Assembly (NCBI GenBank): GCA_033032865.1
Contig: JAWHQI010000185.1
Span: 1,426,001-1,490,000 of the forward strand
Direction of reading: 5' to 3'
Source of the DNA: Dactylorhiza incarnata
Taxonomy: Eukaryota > Streptophyta > Magnoliopsida > Asparagales > Orchidaceae
DNA length: 64,000 nucleotides
How positions within the stretch are numbered: position 1 is the stretch's first letter; each line of letters begins with the position of its first letter. The position numbers and the translations under genes are program-made. This document shows, in pieces, positions 44,787-55,683 of the stretch. The notes beneath the pieces were generated by a model. It was not told the origin of the DNA. It made no database searches and was given only the letters and a program-made list of their open reading frames with translations.

Positions 44787-46814
44787 TTAGACCCTGCTGA
44801 GCTGGGGTCCCTTTCTCTCATTAGTAAAAGATTTAATAAAAGAATAAGAGGGTTTTTCAGGATATCCTTCCTCCTTATGGGGTACTGGCTTATCATACCA
44901 ATCTTCTTGGATGATATCACAGAAATAGTGTTCATAATAGAAGGACATGGATTGAGGGACCTGTTTGGAAACAAAAAATTTTCTGTCTGATTTATTGCGT
45001 CGATAGGGATTCGACGTAGACTTATGGTTGCGTCGATATGAATTTGATGTAGGTTTCTGGTTGCGTCGATATGAGGTCGACGCTTCCTTCATTCTGAGTC
45101 TACTTTTAGTCGAAGCATGTGAGAGATTACGTTGAGTGGAGGTCGACGCGATTTGGTGTATGCGTCGATTAGAAATCGACGCACGTGGATAATAATTCGA
45201 CATATGTTCAGAATTTTTGTGAGGATACTTTCCTAAGATTCCTTTATCTGTAATGGGATTAGGTTCATTAAAAACAGTGGTTGTTTCTGGACCTACTTGT
45301 GATCTAATTCCTGCTAGATGATTCTCCCTAGTGAATTGAATGGGATGTTTCCAGACAGGTTTGCTGAATGTTTGTGATTTAGATGCTTCATTAGTATTCA
45401 GCTTTAGTTGTCTAAATCTATCAGTGAGATTCTCAGAGATGTTCTTGAGCTTCTGACCTCTTCCATTCAGAGAGTCCTCAAAGGCTTTAGCCTTTGCCAG
45501 CTCTTTCCTTAGTGTTAGATTTTCTGAATGGATTTTGTCTAATTCCTTCTTTGAGAGCTCTTGATTGAGCTTATAGTTTTCATAATGTGTATTCACATGT
45601 TTGAGATTTCTTAATTCAATTCTTAATTCTTTTACTTCTTTTTCAGATTTGATTAGATCTAAACAGAATTCTTTGAAATCTTGTTTGAAATCAGTAGAAG
45701 AGAAATCTATATCATCAAGTATATTTACCATAGATGTATCATCAAGCTTCTCAGTGGCCATCAGACAGGTTTCCTCTTGCTTGACCTCTTCCTGATCATT
45801 GTCTGATGAGGTACTTCTTTCAGATTCTGAATCACTCCAAGATTGAGCAATGAATCCTCTTTCTTTCTTTTTCTTCTTTAGATCTGTTCTTTTCAGATCT
45901 TTCTTAGTGCTGTTCTCCTTAGGACATTCAGGTGCAATATGTCCAGGTTTCCTGCAAGAGTAACAGATAATCTCTTTAGTAGGTGTTTTATTATACCTGG
46001 TTTTTGAATCTCTTCCTCTGGATCCTTCTGTTTTGATCCACCTCTTGAACTTCCTAGCCAGGAAGCTGATTAGTTCCTCATCACTAGTAGATGGTTCACC
46101 TTCAACAGCTTTCAACGCAACACTCTTTTCTTTTGAGAGTGGAGAGGCCTTTTCTTTCTCAGCTCTGGTTTTCAACAGTTGTTCATAGGATTTTAATTTA
46201 CCCAACAAGACATCTGTTGATATTTCTTTTTGACTTCTGTAGTCTTTGATTGGCCAGATTCTTGAGTCCCAAGAGCTAGGAAAGCAAGTTGGCAATTTAT
46301 CATTTATCTCAGTGAGAGATATGTCCTTCTTAAGTGTTCTCAATTCATTGACTATGATGCTGAATCTTGAATACATGTCAGCAACACTTTCACTTTCTTT
46401 CTTTTGGAAGTTTTCATATTGGGAGATCAGTAGTGCCTTTCTATCCTTTTTCTCATCAGCACTTCCCTCTACCATTTTGGTGAGAGCTTCCCATACTTCC
46501 TTAGCTGACTCACAATCAACAATCTTTTGGAAAATTTCATCTGAGAGGGTTGAGACTAGGATATTCATAGCCTTGGCATCATGTCCTTGGGCTTTCTTCT
46601 CATCTTCTGTCCATTCAGCTCTTGGAACAAGTGTTTCAGTCACTTTTCCACTTGAATCCTTCCTGAATGGCTTGGGGGGACCTATCAAGATCACATTAAA
46701 CAATTCATCATCAATAGAGTTTAAATAAATTCTAATTCTTGTTTTCCAAAGTGCAAACTTTTCCAGGTTGCAAATTGGTGGTCTGGTGGAAGCATAATCT
46801 TTGATTTGTGCCAT
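44787..46814 (-). CDS. Element A gag (intact, 675 aa)
   Basis: ATG at 46814, 96 bp inside the 5' LTR edge, opens MAQIKDYASTRPPICNLEKFALWKTRIRIYL, the sirevirus gag start also seen in E. The capsid (UBN2-type) region covers about residues 10-230 (LLISQYENFQKKESESVADMYSRFSIIVNELRTL). A CCHC knuckle, CYSCRKPGHIAPEC, is at about 284-297, followed by a Lys-rich and acidic linker and coiled coils at ~385-480. About residues 540-610 hold an 11-residue repeat with YRRN cores (SYRRNQKPTSN, SYRRNHKSTSN, PYRRNK). Gag forms the particle that packages element RNA. It is the only uninterrupted element protein in this window. Confidence 0.9.
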   Translation of the reverse strand: MAQIKDYASTRPPICNLEKFALWKTRIRIYLNSIDDELFNVILIGPPKPFRKDSSGKVTETLVPRAEWTEDEKKAQGHDAKAMNILVSTLSDEIFQKIVDCESAKEVWEALTKMVEGSADEKKDRKALLISQYENFQKKESESVADMYSRFSIIVNELRTLKKDISLTEINDKLPTCFPSSWDSRIWPIKDYRSQKEISTDVLLGKLKSYEQLLKTRAEKEKASPLSKEKSVALKAVEGEPSTSDEELISFLARKFKRWIKTEGSRGRDSKTRYNKTPTKEIICYSCRKPGHIAPECPKENSTKKDLKRTDLKKKKKERGFIAQSWSDSESERSTSSDNDQEEVKQEETCLMATEKLDDTSMVNILDDIDFSSTDFKQDFKEFCLDLIKSEKEVKELRIELRNLKHVNTHYENYKLNQELSKKELDKIHSENLTLRKELAKAKAFEDSLNGRGQKLKNISENLTDRFRQLKLNTNEASKSQTFSKPVWKHPIQFTRENHLAGIRSQVGPETTTVFNEPNPITDKGILGKYPHKNSEHMSNYYPRASISNRRIHQIASTSTQRNLSHASTKSRLRMKEASTSYRRNQKPTSNSYRRNHKSTSNPYRRNKSDRKFFVSKQVPQSMSFYYEHYFCDIIQEDWYDKPVPHKEEGYPEKPSYSFIKSFTNERKGPQLSRV
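44996..45204 (-). repeat. 33-bp tandem dyad array inside A gag
   Basis: Units start at 44996, 45029, 45062, 45095, 45128 and 45161, exactly 33 bp apart. Each holds a left arm like TGCGTCGA, a 7-base spacer and a right arm like TCGACGCA; the copy at 45161-45183 is perfect. A further decayed right arm lies at 45197-45204. Arms and spacer length are those of the LTR dyads. On the minus strand the array encodes the YRRN repeats. Confidence 0.9.
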
Positions 46815-46897
46815 ATGATAAAATAGTTTTGAAAAATATATATATGAGAGGTAGGATCTTTTTGATCAAGGAGTTATCCTTTTTAGATCAACCTGCC

Positions 46898-46907
46898 TCT
46901 GATACCA
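46898..46907 (-). other. Element A primer-binding site
   Basis: Plus strand CTGATACCA next to the LTR edge at 46910, i.e. TTGGTATCAGAG on the element strand. Confidence 0.88.
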
Positions 46908-46909
46908 AT

Positions 46910-48224
46910 TGAAAGTGCACAATTAACCTCACTAGAATTCTTTAGAGGGGGGTGAATAGAGATTTAAAAATTATTTTGTGCAAAGTTAATATATATATGT
47001 GTATGATCACAGATTAGAGCTTCCCACACACCAACAAGAATTAAGCAAGAAAATAAAGTAAATGCAAGAAAATAAATCACAGCACAACACAAGAAAATAT
47101 AGTGGTTCCCCAAACTTTGGGTAGTCCACTCTTCTACCCCTTGGTAGGAATTCACTATCTTGCACTGAGTCTTTTGATAAGGAGACTCTTAGAACCACTC
47201 TGAGTCTTTTGACAAGGAGACTCTTAGAACCAACTAAGTCTTTTGACAAGGAGACTCTTAGAACCAGTACACTGAATTTTTGGAGAGAGATTCTAAAAAC
47301 TCTTTTACAATGTTTAAGTGAGAAAGAAAGAAAGGAGAAAAATAAAAACAAGAAAGAATCTTCTTCCTAGCAAGAAGATTGGAAGCACAAGAAGTGAATT
47401 GAATCTTTCTTCTATAGAGAGAAGAAGATTTGCAGCCTTTCTCTCTTTGTGAGAGCTATCAGATTTTGCAGCAGTATGACTTCAGAAGCAGAAGAAGAAG
47501 AAGTGCTTGAATGTTGCTGCAGAGCTTTTTCTCAATTTCTCTCTTTTCTCTTGGGAGCTTTTCCTCTATTTCAAATGTGTGTGGTAGATCACTCTTTTTT
47601 ATTTTCTGCCGACCTCCTCTTTATTTATAGCTCTGTTAATTCAACATAATACTATAGGAGGATAATCAATTAGCAGTTAGAGAGAATAGAAAGAAAAAAA
47701 ATGTTTCCATAATGTTTATTTCTGTAGAAGGAAAGAATGAATTCTGATTTCAAATAATATCCAAAATAGAGTTAATCAGATTAGCCAAGAATCAAATAGA
47801 AGGAAAGAATGATTCATAATGGCTATAAAATATTAACATTATTCCATACAAATCAGATTTACTGAAAGAAGGAAAGAGATCTGGCGCATATTTAAGTCTG
47901 TCAAATAAATCGACGTGCGTCGATTGCCATTCGACGCAAGCGTCGAGTACATCCTGTCTAGACGTCGAGAGGTGAATAAGGAAGGTGCATCGACTAAGGT
48001 GCGTCGACTTCACTAGTTACGTCGACAAGAAATCAGAGTAACGTCGACAACACATACGTCGAAATCTTCCTAGAGTTACTTCGACTTAATCTGAAAGAGA
48101 CGTCGACTACATTTCGACGTTGCGTCGAACACTATTCGACGCATATTTACTTAGCTTTGTTTTTCATTCTTGGAATTCATATTTGACTCATTTTCATGGG
48201 TTAAGAGAAATCATTTTCCCAACA
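46910..48224 (-). repeat. Element A 5' LTR
   Basis: 1315 bp, near-identical to 41286-42611. Its TATAAATA is at 47622-47629. The G run is 6 bases here against 14 in the partner LTR. Confidence 0.93.
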
Positions 48225-48229
48225 CTATT

Positions 48230-48900
48230 CCTCCACCACCTTTCATCTCTCTAGTTCCCCTTTCATCCACGGCTCCAAAGCTTCACGTGCAAGAAGGAAA
48301 GGCTTGGGTGATCTTCTACGGCGTGAAGCGGAGAAGACGGACATGTTCTTCATCCTTGGTGCGCTTCCTGTGGATCTCGAGGGACGGCGATCATTTCTTG
48401 TGGATCCAAAATCTCGGATCTACTTTTCCGAGAGGTGTAACGAAAATTACTACTCAAGAGATTTTCCCTTCTTTGATAGTCTTGTGGTGGACGATTTTTG
48501 CGTGGATTTTCGAAGCTTAAATTTTCACGGTATTTTTTAATAATAGATCTATGGTTTTCGTTTGGTTTTCCGATAACTCTCGAGAGGATTGGACACCCTC
48601 GCTTTTTTCTAGTCGGGATAGATCCTACCACTTTCGAATCGTGATTTTCTTTGGTGGATCTATTTTGGTACAACTCCAAGCTCGTCGGAGCCAATATTGT
48701 TCCTTTTAGCCGGAGCGGATTTTGGCCTATAGCCATTCTCCGAACCATTTGCGGTGTGGCTACCCGTACGTTAGCGCGAAAGATAAATAAAATATATTGT
48801 GATTGCTGCATTTCGTCAGTGTGTGTTAAAGAGGGGGTAGAACGTACGAGAGTCGTAGTTTCGTCATCCGTGTAGGTTCGATTTGGTCGGGCCTACATCA
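48230..48900 (+). repeat. Element G 5' LTR, second part
   Basis: Continues the LTR after A and ends GGGCCTACATCA, complementary to the TGATG start. The first ~320 bp match 54475-54794. The uninterrupted LTR would be 1183 bp. Confidence 0.9.
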
Positions 48901-48903
48901 ATT

Positions 48904-48915
48904 TGGTATCAGAGC
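48904..48915 (+). other. Element G primer-binding site
   Basis: TGGTATCAGAGC begins a few bases after the LTR end at 48900. Confidence 0.9.
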
Positions 48916-49272
48916 GAGGTTCGTGTTAATTTCTAAATTGACGCATTCCTTAGGTTTTCGTAGAACGCCGACACTCACAATCTTCACACGATTTGGCACT
49001 CAAAATTTAGAAATAAAATTTCGCCGGTTTGCGAATAGCGGTCTAAAATTCTCATTTTTAGCGAAATTCAAAAAAAAAAATCCTGGAAATTCTACTTATT
49101 ATTTTCTGTAATAAATTTTTTTTTACTTGCCTTAGTTATTAGGCGGGAATAAAAGTATCTTTCGTAAAAATTTTTGTCCTGATCTAAAATATTCTGGCCT
49201 GCATTTAGTAAAAACAAAAAAACAAATTTTCTGCACAAAATTCAAAAACAAAAATCACTTGTCCTGTTGTTC

Positions 49273-50500
49273 ATGCGCACTAGGCTTGGCATGAAGTATC
49301 TCCCAACCACTTCCACCGTGACAGACGACCATGAGGACGAGCACGCTCCGACAACGATTGCGAAACTTCGGGACGAGTTTAATGCTAAGTTCGATGCACT
49401 CACACAGTTAATACGAGGGTTAGCATTAAATCAAGCGGCGCCTCGAAATCCCGCTGCCAACCAATGAGATGAGAGACCAAACCATCCCCGTAATCAGGAC
49501 GATGAGCAAGCGCCTCGAGCTCCTCATGAGTTCGATGTAACTAGAGCCGTGAAAATTGACCCACCGTCATACGATATGGTATGGGTGAACCCCAAGTATT
49601 TTTAGACTGGATTATGGAGATCGCGTGTTATTTTGAGTGAAAAAATCTGACGGACGGTGAGAAGGTGCGGGTGGTACGGATGAAGCTTCTGGGTAGGGCC
49701 AAAACGTTCTGGTTGAACGAAGAGAGGCGTCTAGGTACCGTGAATGGAGCACCCCCAATTGGGTGGGCTGCCATGAAAGCACTCCTGTCTGACCAATATG
49801 TCCCTGCGTATCACCGAACCCAAATGTTCGACGAGTTAGCCACCCATAGTCAGGGGGCAAATCGGTAGCGGAGTACATGGGACTCCTTAAAGATATGATG
49901 GTGCGGTGTGACGTCCGGGAAATGCCCGAAGTTACACTATCTCATTTTCGTAAGTGACTCAACCCGGATATTCAAGGCAAGCTCCTGCGTTATGGTCATA
50001 CAGACCTTAACACGACATTCAATGCCGCCTTAGACATAGAGAAGAACAACGCATACAAGTCCAAGGGACGAGCATTCCAGAAGGGAAAGTCCCTTTTAGG
50101 ACCCCCACCTTCGTCCTCCATGAGGGACAAAGGAAAGTTTCGATCGACTGTTTCAAATTCTGTAGTCATTACAGCTAGGAACATCAGGAATCCCACTGGT
50201 GAGAGAGTTCCGATAAGACGGATTAGTTAGACTAATGCCACATGTTATTCTTGCGGGATCCAAGGGCACTACTCTAGTGAGTGTCCCACTAAGAGTAAAC
50301 CCTTGGCACTATTAGACTCCACGTCTGAACCCGCCGAGATCGTCTATGAAGCCGACAATGAATCTGATGCCGAGCTAAGTGATATTGAATATGATTCTTA
50401 TATGATGGTTATGAGGTGTATTTTGGCCACACCATGTGCGCCGGATGAGTATAATCGGACGAATATCTTTGCATTGAATTTTAAAAGTGGTGAGAAGTGA
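49273..50500 (+). pseudogene. Element G gag
   Basis: It starts near ATG 49273 with LRDEFNAKFDALTQLIRGL, then breaks at 49467. Around 49588 a +1 frame reads GMGEPQVFLDWIME, the YDG.P.PQ.FLDWI-type gag motif. 49665-49868 gives VRVVRMKLLGRAKTFWLNEERR and WAAMKALLSDQYVPAYHRTQMFDEL. A CCHC knuckle, CYSCGIQGHYSSEC, is at about 50248-50289. There are multiple frameshifts and stops. Capsid and zinc parts are in the order expected for a chromoviral gag. Confidence 0.85.
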
Positions 50501-51006
50501 TGCAAATTAATAATAGATAGCAGTAGTAGTATGAATGTCATTTCGGAGAACGCTATCACTCGTATGCATTTAGTCACTGAACTGCACCCCCATCCGTATA
50601 AAATAGCGTGGGTAAGCAAAACATCTATTGCGGTCTCTAAACGCTGTCTAGTGCCGCTTACGGTGAAGGGATATATCGATAAGGTGTGGTGCGACGTCAT
50701 CCCCATGGATGTTTGTCATGTACTACTAGGACGCCCGTGGCTATATGATTATGACGTGTTCCACTTTGGACGAGCCAACACCTACGAGTTTAAGTTTAAT
50801 GGTAAGACCATTGTCTTGAAACCTTCACCGCCTAAGGATCCGACGACTGCCTCCAAAGACACAATTGTGCCTGCGGAAAAGAAAATAATAGGCTTGATAA
50901 GTAAGAATGAGCTAGAGCGTGAGACTTTCTTGAATGGCGCCATCTATGCTTTAGTATGTCTACAAGCTAAGGACGATTCACCATACCATTATCTCTGCGA
51001 ACACTT
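50501..51006 (+). pseudogene. Element G protease
   Basis: Reads LIIDSSSSMNVISENAI, where the catalytic D-S/T-G has become D-S-S. It continues VSKRCLVPLTVKGYIDKVWCDVIPMDVCHVLLGRPWLYDYDVFHFGRANTYEFKFNGKTI, the L-L-G-R-P-W-L box typical of plant gypsy proteases. The stop before it at 50498 separates it from gag. The Gly to Ser change in the active site would inactivate the enzyme. Confidence 0.85.
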
Positions 51007-52749
51007 TTGGAAGAGTATAAGGATGTCTATCCGGTGGACTTACCATCTAAGTTGCCACCCATGAGGGAAATCCAGCACGAGATTGATTTCGTCCCGGGCT
51101 CATCATTGCCAAATCTCCCCCATTATCGACTCAATCCCTCCGCACATAATGAATTGCAAACGTTGATTTCAGATTTATTAGCAAAGGGATATATTCGCCA
51201 TAGTAAGAGTCCATATGCCGTCCCTGCACTTTTGGTCCCAAAGAAAGATAAGTCGTGGAGATTGTGTGTAGATTACCGGGCCATAAATAAAATTACTGTT
51301 AAATATAGGTTTCCCATCCCACGTTTGGACGATTTATTAGATATGTTATCTGGAGCCACCATATTCTCAAAGTTGGATCTTAAAAGTGGTTACCACCAAA
51401 TAAGGATACGGGAGGGAGACGAATGGAAAATGACATTTAAGTCTAAGGATGAGCTCTATGAGTGGTTGGTGCTTGGAGAGGGGCTCACCAACGGTCCGAG
51501 TACTTTCTTGCGGTTGATGACCCAAATATTTAAACCATATATGGGTAAATTTGTTGTGGTCTGTTTTGATGACATCTTAGTATTTAGCCTCTCGCCGATG
51601 GACCATGAAGAACATTTAAGGACGATCCTTACAACATTGCGCCAAGAAACTTTATTTATTAATCTTAAAAAATGCGCATTTGGTGTGACTTCCGTAGACT
51701 TTTTAGGATATATAGTGAGTTCCGAAGGTATTCATGTTGACCATAAAAAGGTCCAAGTTATTAGAGAATGGCCGGAACCAAAAAAAATCCAGAAGGTTAG
51801 AAGTTTTCATGGATTGGCCACATTTTATCGAAGGTTTATTCGCAATTTTAGTAGTATCATGACACCAATCACTGAATGCATGAAGAAGGGTGATTTTATT
51901 TGGACTAAAGAGGCCACTACTGCATTTCAAATGATTAAGGAACGGATGTCCGAAACCCCACTACTACGGTTGCCGGATTTTAGCAAGGTGTTTGAATTAT
52001 CATGTGACGCATCTGGGTTAGGAATCGGAGGAGTTTTAAGTCAAGAGGGACATCCGATGGGTTACTTTAGCGAGAAGCTTGCGGGCCCGAAGTTAAATTA
52101 CTCCAATTATGATTGTGAGTTCTATGCCGTAATACGTTGTCTACAACATTTGCGACACTATCTTATATCGAAAGAATTTGTAATCTTATCAGATCATGAG
52201 GCGCTAAAATTTGTAAACTCCCAAAGTAAAATCAGCCCTCGGCACGCCAAATGGGTCTTGTACCTTCAGGAGTACACATTCATTATCAAGCACCTTAAGG
52301 GTACGCTAAATCGTGTGGCGGACACTCTTAGTCGTGTCACCCTATTATTATCTGCAATGGAAGTAACAGTCATAGGCTTTGAGAGAATTAAGGATGAATA
52401 TGTTCAATGCCCGGATTTTAAGGATATATACTTAGCCGCTCAGGACAATTCCCCTTCTACTATATCTGCATACTACATCCACGACGGTTATCTATTTAAG
52501 CATACACAATTATGTATTCCCCATTCCTCGCTACGCCATTTCATTACATGGGAGTTACATAGTGGAGGGTTAGGTGGACATTTCGGTCGAGATAAAACTA
52601 TCACACTAGTCGAGGACAAATTCTTTTGGCCAGGCCTCAAACCAATGGTCAATAAAATCGTAGGGAGTTGCCGTGTATGTCAATTAGCGAAAGGTAACAA
52701 GACCAATGCGGGTCTTTACACACCACTGCCGATTACGTCTGTCCCATAG
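51007..52749 (+). pseudogene. Element G RT, RNase H and integrase zinc domain
   Basis: 580 clean residues. RT at about 60-240: GYIRHSKSPYAVPALLVPKKDKSWRLCVDYRAINKITV, FSKLDLKSGYHQIRI and VVVCFDDILVFS (Phe instead of Tyr before DD, common in this group). RNase H at about 325-445: SCDASGLGIGGVLSQEG, NYDCEFYAVIRCLQHLRHYL, SDHEALKF and GTLNRVADTLSR. Integrase zinc domain (H-H-C-C) at about 515-565: ELHSGGLGGHFGRDKT ... CRVCQLAKGNK. A TAG at 52747 (usually Trp in PWEDVSMDF) is the only break before the integrase core. Confidence 0.93.
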
Positions 52750-53259
52750 GAGGACGTTAGTATGGACTTCATATTGGGCTTACCCCTGACATTTAGGCGA
52801 CACGATTCCATTCTGGTCATAGTGGATCGATTTTCCAAAATGGCCTACTTTATCGCATGTAATAACATCAACGATGCATCACATGTTGCTAAGTTGTATT
52901 TCAAGGAGGCCGTGGCTCATCGGGGCGTCCCCAAAACGATAGTGACTGATAGGGACGTTAAATTTACTAGCTATTTCTGGAAAACACTTTGGAAGCTTTT
53001 GGGTACTAGACTTATGTTTTCATCGGCCTACCATCACCAAACGGATGGGCAAACGGAAGTGGTTTACCGAAGCTTGGGTGGTTTACTTCGTTGCCTAGTG
53101 GGTGATCATAAAGGTACGTGGGACCTTATTCTTCCTCATGCTCAATTAGCTTATAATAATTCTAAGAATAGGTCCACTGGTTTATCTCCAAATGAGATCG
53201 TACATGGATATAAGGCGCTCGTGCCTCTTGACTTGGTTCCGTTACCGCCATCTTTTTAA
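52750..53259 (+). pseudogene. Element G integrase core
   Basis: Continues in the same frame after the TAG: EDVSMDFILGLPLTFRRHDSILVIVDRFSKMAYF (first Asp), VTDRDVKFTSYFWKTLWKLLGT (second Asp), YHHQTDGQTEVVYRSLGGLLR (Glu), and AYNNSKNRSTGLSPNEIVHGY. It ends with a TAA at 53257. The DDE triad is intact. After the stop a decayed stretch reads HKRAVPLNIGDLVMVRLIPERMPSSTIKKL, the integrase C-terminal GPY/F-type region. Confidence 0.92.
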
Positions 53260-53677
53260 TCCAGTCAATTTGCACAGGACTTTGCCTCGCACATTCACAC
53301 TCTCCATAAGCACATTAGCGAGACGTTAGCTAAGCAATATGCTATTTATCAATAGAATGCTAACGTACATAAGCGAGCAGTCCCCTTGAATATTGGTGAT
53401 TTGGTAATGGTTCGTCTTATCCCTGAACGGATGCCTTCGAGCACCATAAAGAAATTGCGAATAGGAGAGCCGGTCCTTTTCGGGTCTTAAAGAAGCTAGG
53501 CGAAAATGCATATCTATTAAAGTTACCCGCTGATTGGGGAATCTCCCCTATTTTTAACGTTTCAGATTTAACGCTTTATGTCGCTCCACCACCTGAACTG
53601 TCTGTCTCTCCGTTTAATATTTCCACTATATCTTCTAATGGGGTGGTGGTGAGATTGTTTCTGGATCGCCCTCTCCT

Positions 53678-54160
53678 TTGGATTCTACGAGAGGTATGTT
53701 GCCTACTGATGATGAAACATGTTTTTCTTCTTTGCCTAATGCATTTCCAAGGTTCCCCCGGACCGATTTCTTGCCCGACAGGATTTTGCAGGATGCAGTG
53801 TTTCCCACTCCCGACGGTGACATTCACAGGTTTTTGATCCGGTGGCGAGGTCGCCCTGCTTCAGACGACTCTAGGCTCTCTGCCTCGGAGGTGGATCTTC
53901 TGGACGCGGATCTACTACGCAGTTACTTTCCCGCACACTCATCGGTGATGAGTACTTTTGAGCGGGGGAGGATTGATGGCGACGGCCACCACGACGGCCA
54001 AATTGGTGATGAAGATGACCTCCATGGCGCACTGGGTGATCATGGGATAGTGGCGGAAGATGATGATGATGAACCGCCGGCCAAAGACTTGCGGCGCCGT
54101 AGCGGTCACGACTACAATCTTCGCCCACGCAACAAGAATTTAATTAATTTATCTTGCTAG
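53678..54160 (+). pseudogene. Element G chromodomain-like tail, overlapping the 3' LTR
   Basis: A 160-residue frame: DFLPDRILQDAVFPTPDGDIHRFLIRWRGRPASDDSRLSASEVDLLDADLLRSYF. This is the chromodomain position and shape (ILQ ... R-F-L-I-R-W-R-G) of chromovirus integrases, which is thought to guide insertion into particular chromatin. From 53974 on, the frame lies in the LTR: an acidic stretch (AEDDDDEPPAKDL), RRRSGHDYNLRPRNKN and the stop at 54158. The 5' LTR holds the same tail (40774-40959) uninterrupted, so it has been conserved as coding within the LTR. Confidence 0.85.
53961..53973 (+). other. Element G polypurine tract
   Basis: AGCGGGGGAGGAT directly before TGATGG of the 3' LTR; it also lies inside the coding frame. 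Confidence 0.85.
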
Positions 54161-54794
54161 TTTATGGTCTGCGTTTATCCATTTATGTGGTTTGCAAATC
54201 TGTCATTTTGAATTTGTGGTGTGCGTTTAGCCACTGTTATGGGCTGCTATTAGACTTTTGGATGTAAGCCTTATATAAGGCCAAAACTCTATCTATGTTA
54301 TTATAATATTTTTGAGACCAATATTAAAACTTTTTCCCCCAAAACCTAAAGCTCCTCTCTCCCTCTTCCTCTCTCATTGCTGCCGCCCACAAGGGTTTTC
54401 CCCTTGCTTCTTCGGTTCGGCCGCCCCCCTCTCTCTCTTCTCCCTTCCTCCCTATTCTCTTCTAAATACTATTCCTCCACCACCTTTCATCTCTCTAGTT
54501 CCCCTTTCATCCACGACTCCAAAGTTTCACCTTCAAGAAGGAAAGGCTTGGGTGATCTTCTACGACGTGAAGCGGGGAAGACGGACGTGTTCTTCATCCT
54601 TGGTGCGCTTCATGTGGATCTCGAGGGACGACGATCATTTCTTGTGGATCCAAAATCTCGGATCTACTTTTCCGAGAGGGGTAACAAAAATTACTACTCA
54701 AGAGATTTTCCCTTCTTTGATAGTCTTGTGGTGGACAATTTTTGCGTGGATTTTTGAAGCTTAAATTTTCACGGTATTTTTTAATAATAGATCT
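53974..54794 (+). repeat. Element G 3' LTR, first part
   Basis: 821 bp matching the 5' LTR up to AATAATAGATCT, where B begins. The rest lies beyond the window. Confidence 0.92.
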
Positions 54795-55570
54795 TGTTGG
54801 ATCTGATGGCGCCCTTAGAGGGGGGGGGGGGTGAATAAGGGGTTTACTGTTTTTAAGATAAACAGACAGATTTTAAAGAAACAGAAAACTTTTTAGCACT
54901 GATGCTAACGCCTGGCGTTGACTAGTTAACGCCTGGCGTTATCCCTCCAGAAAAATATTTTGGCAGAAATAAACAAAGTGATTTTACTTGCACAATTTCA
55001 AATGAAATATAAATCCAGAAAAATAGATATACTGAAAAAGGAATTTTATATATCACAAAATGATTACAAGGATAATATTTCAATAACGCTTGAAATTGTG
55101 GCGACAAGTTGAAGATCTCCTTTTTGTTCCTTCACCAGTCCTTCTCCCAAGGACCGGTTGGCTATAGCCTATCTATCCCCAGATAAGGCCTCTAGCCACC
55201 CCTAGATCTACCCTTGACCTAGTCGCCACGCACAAGGCAGCGAATTACCCCCTAAGCCGCACAAGGACCTAGTCGCCACACGCAAGGCGACAATTTTCAC
55301 TACGGTTACAAGTAAATGAAAAGATAAAGATACAAATTTGAATAAAAGACACCCTATATTGAAGAGTGCTGAAGGAGATGTTGAAGACACGCTTTGATCA
55401 TCATCGGAGTTGAAACGAGCGTCCTTCTTCAAATTGACCATTACAAATTTCCTTCTCACTCTTGTTCCTCAATGGTGGTGTTGGGAGTTCTCTGAATTTG
55501 GGCATGAAATGCTCTCTCAAAAGATTGGAGTGAAGGCTTCAGAAAACTGCTTTGAACACCGAACTCAGGT

Positions 55571-55580
55571 CTTTTATATA
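55571..55580 (-). promoter_or_regulatory. TATA box of the B LTR
   Basis: TATATAAAAG on the minus strand; also at 63790-63799 in the other LTR. Confidence 0.65.
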
Positions 55581-55683
55581 GACACGGGAGCTAATGCCTG
55601 GCGTTAGGGTTAACGCCAGCGTTACGCATCGTGTCTGGCAGTTGCTGAAGTCATGCAAAAAGACTAGACCGTGATAGAACAAA

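Larger units (their letters stand above)
41286..48224 (-). mobile_element. Element A, sirevirus-like copia element with internal pol deletion
   Basis: A complete insertion of 6939 bp with target duplicate CTATT (41281-41285, 48225-48229). On the minus strand: 5' LTR (48224-46910), primer site, an intact gag of 675 residues, protease and the first half of integrase. Then a junction near 43918 that removes the rest of integrase, RT and RNase H, then the back part of the third ORF, polypurine tract and 3' LTR (42611-41286). The LTRs differ at only a small number of sites, so the insertion is young. It needs pol in trans. Confidence 0.93.
40774..54794 (+). mobile_element. Element G, CRM-like chromovirus (host of A and B)
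   Basis: Both LTRs start TGATGGCGACGG; the 5' LTR ends CATCA at 48900. Internal part 48901-53973: primer site, gag, protease, RT, RNase H, integrase, a chromodomain-like tail and polypurine tract. The reading frame continues ~62 codons into the LTR. TGATG...CATCA termini and coding that overlaps the 3' LTR are traits reported for the CRM (centromeric retrotransposon) clade; the assignment is from these traits, not from a tree. A sits in its 5' LTR, B in its 3' LTR. It sits in F after GTTGT (40769-40773). The 3' LTR end lies beyond the window. Confidence 0.85.

Noticed and set aside
53576..53837. Antisense frames near the G chromodomain
   Set aside because: Shadows of the sense frame; no domain.
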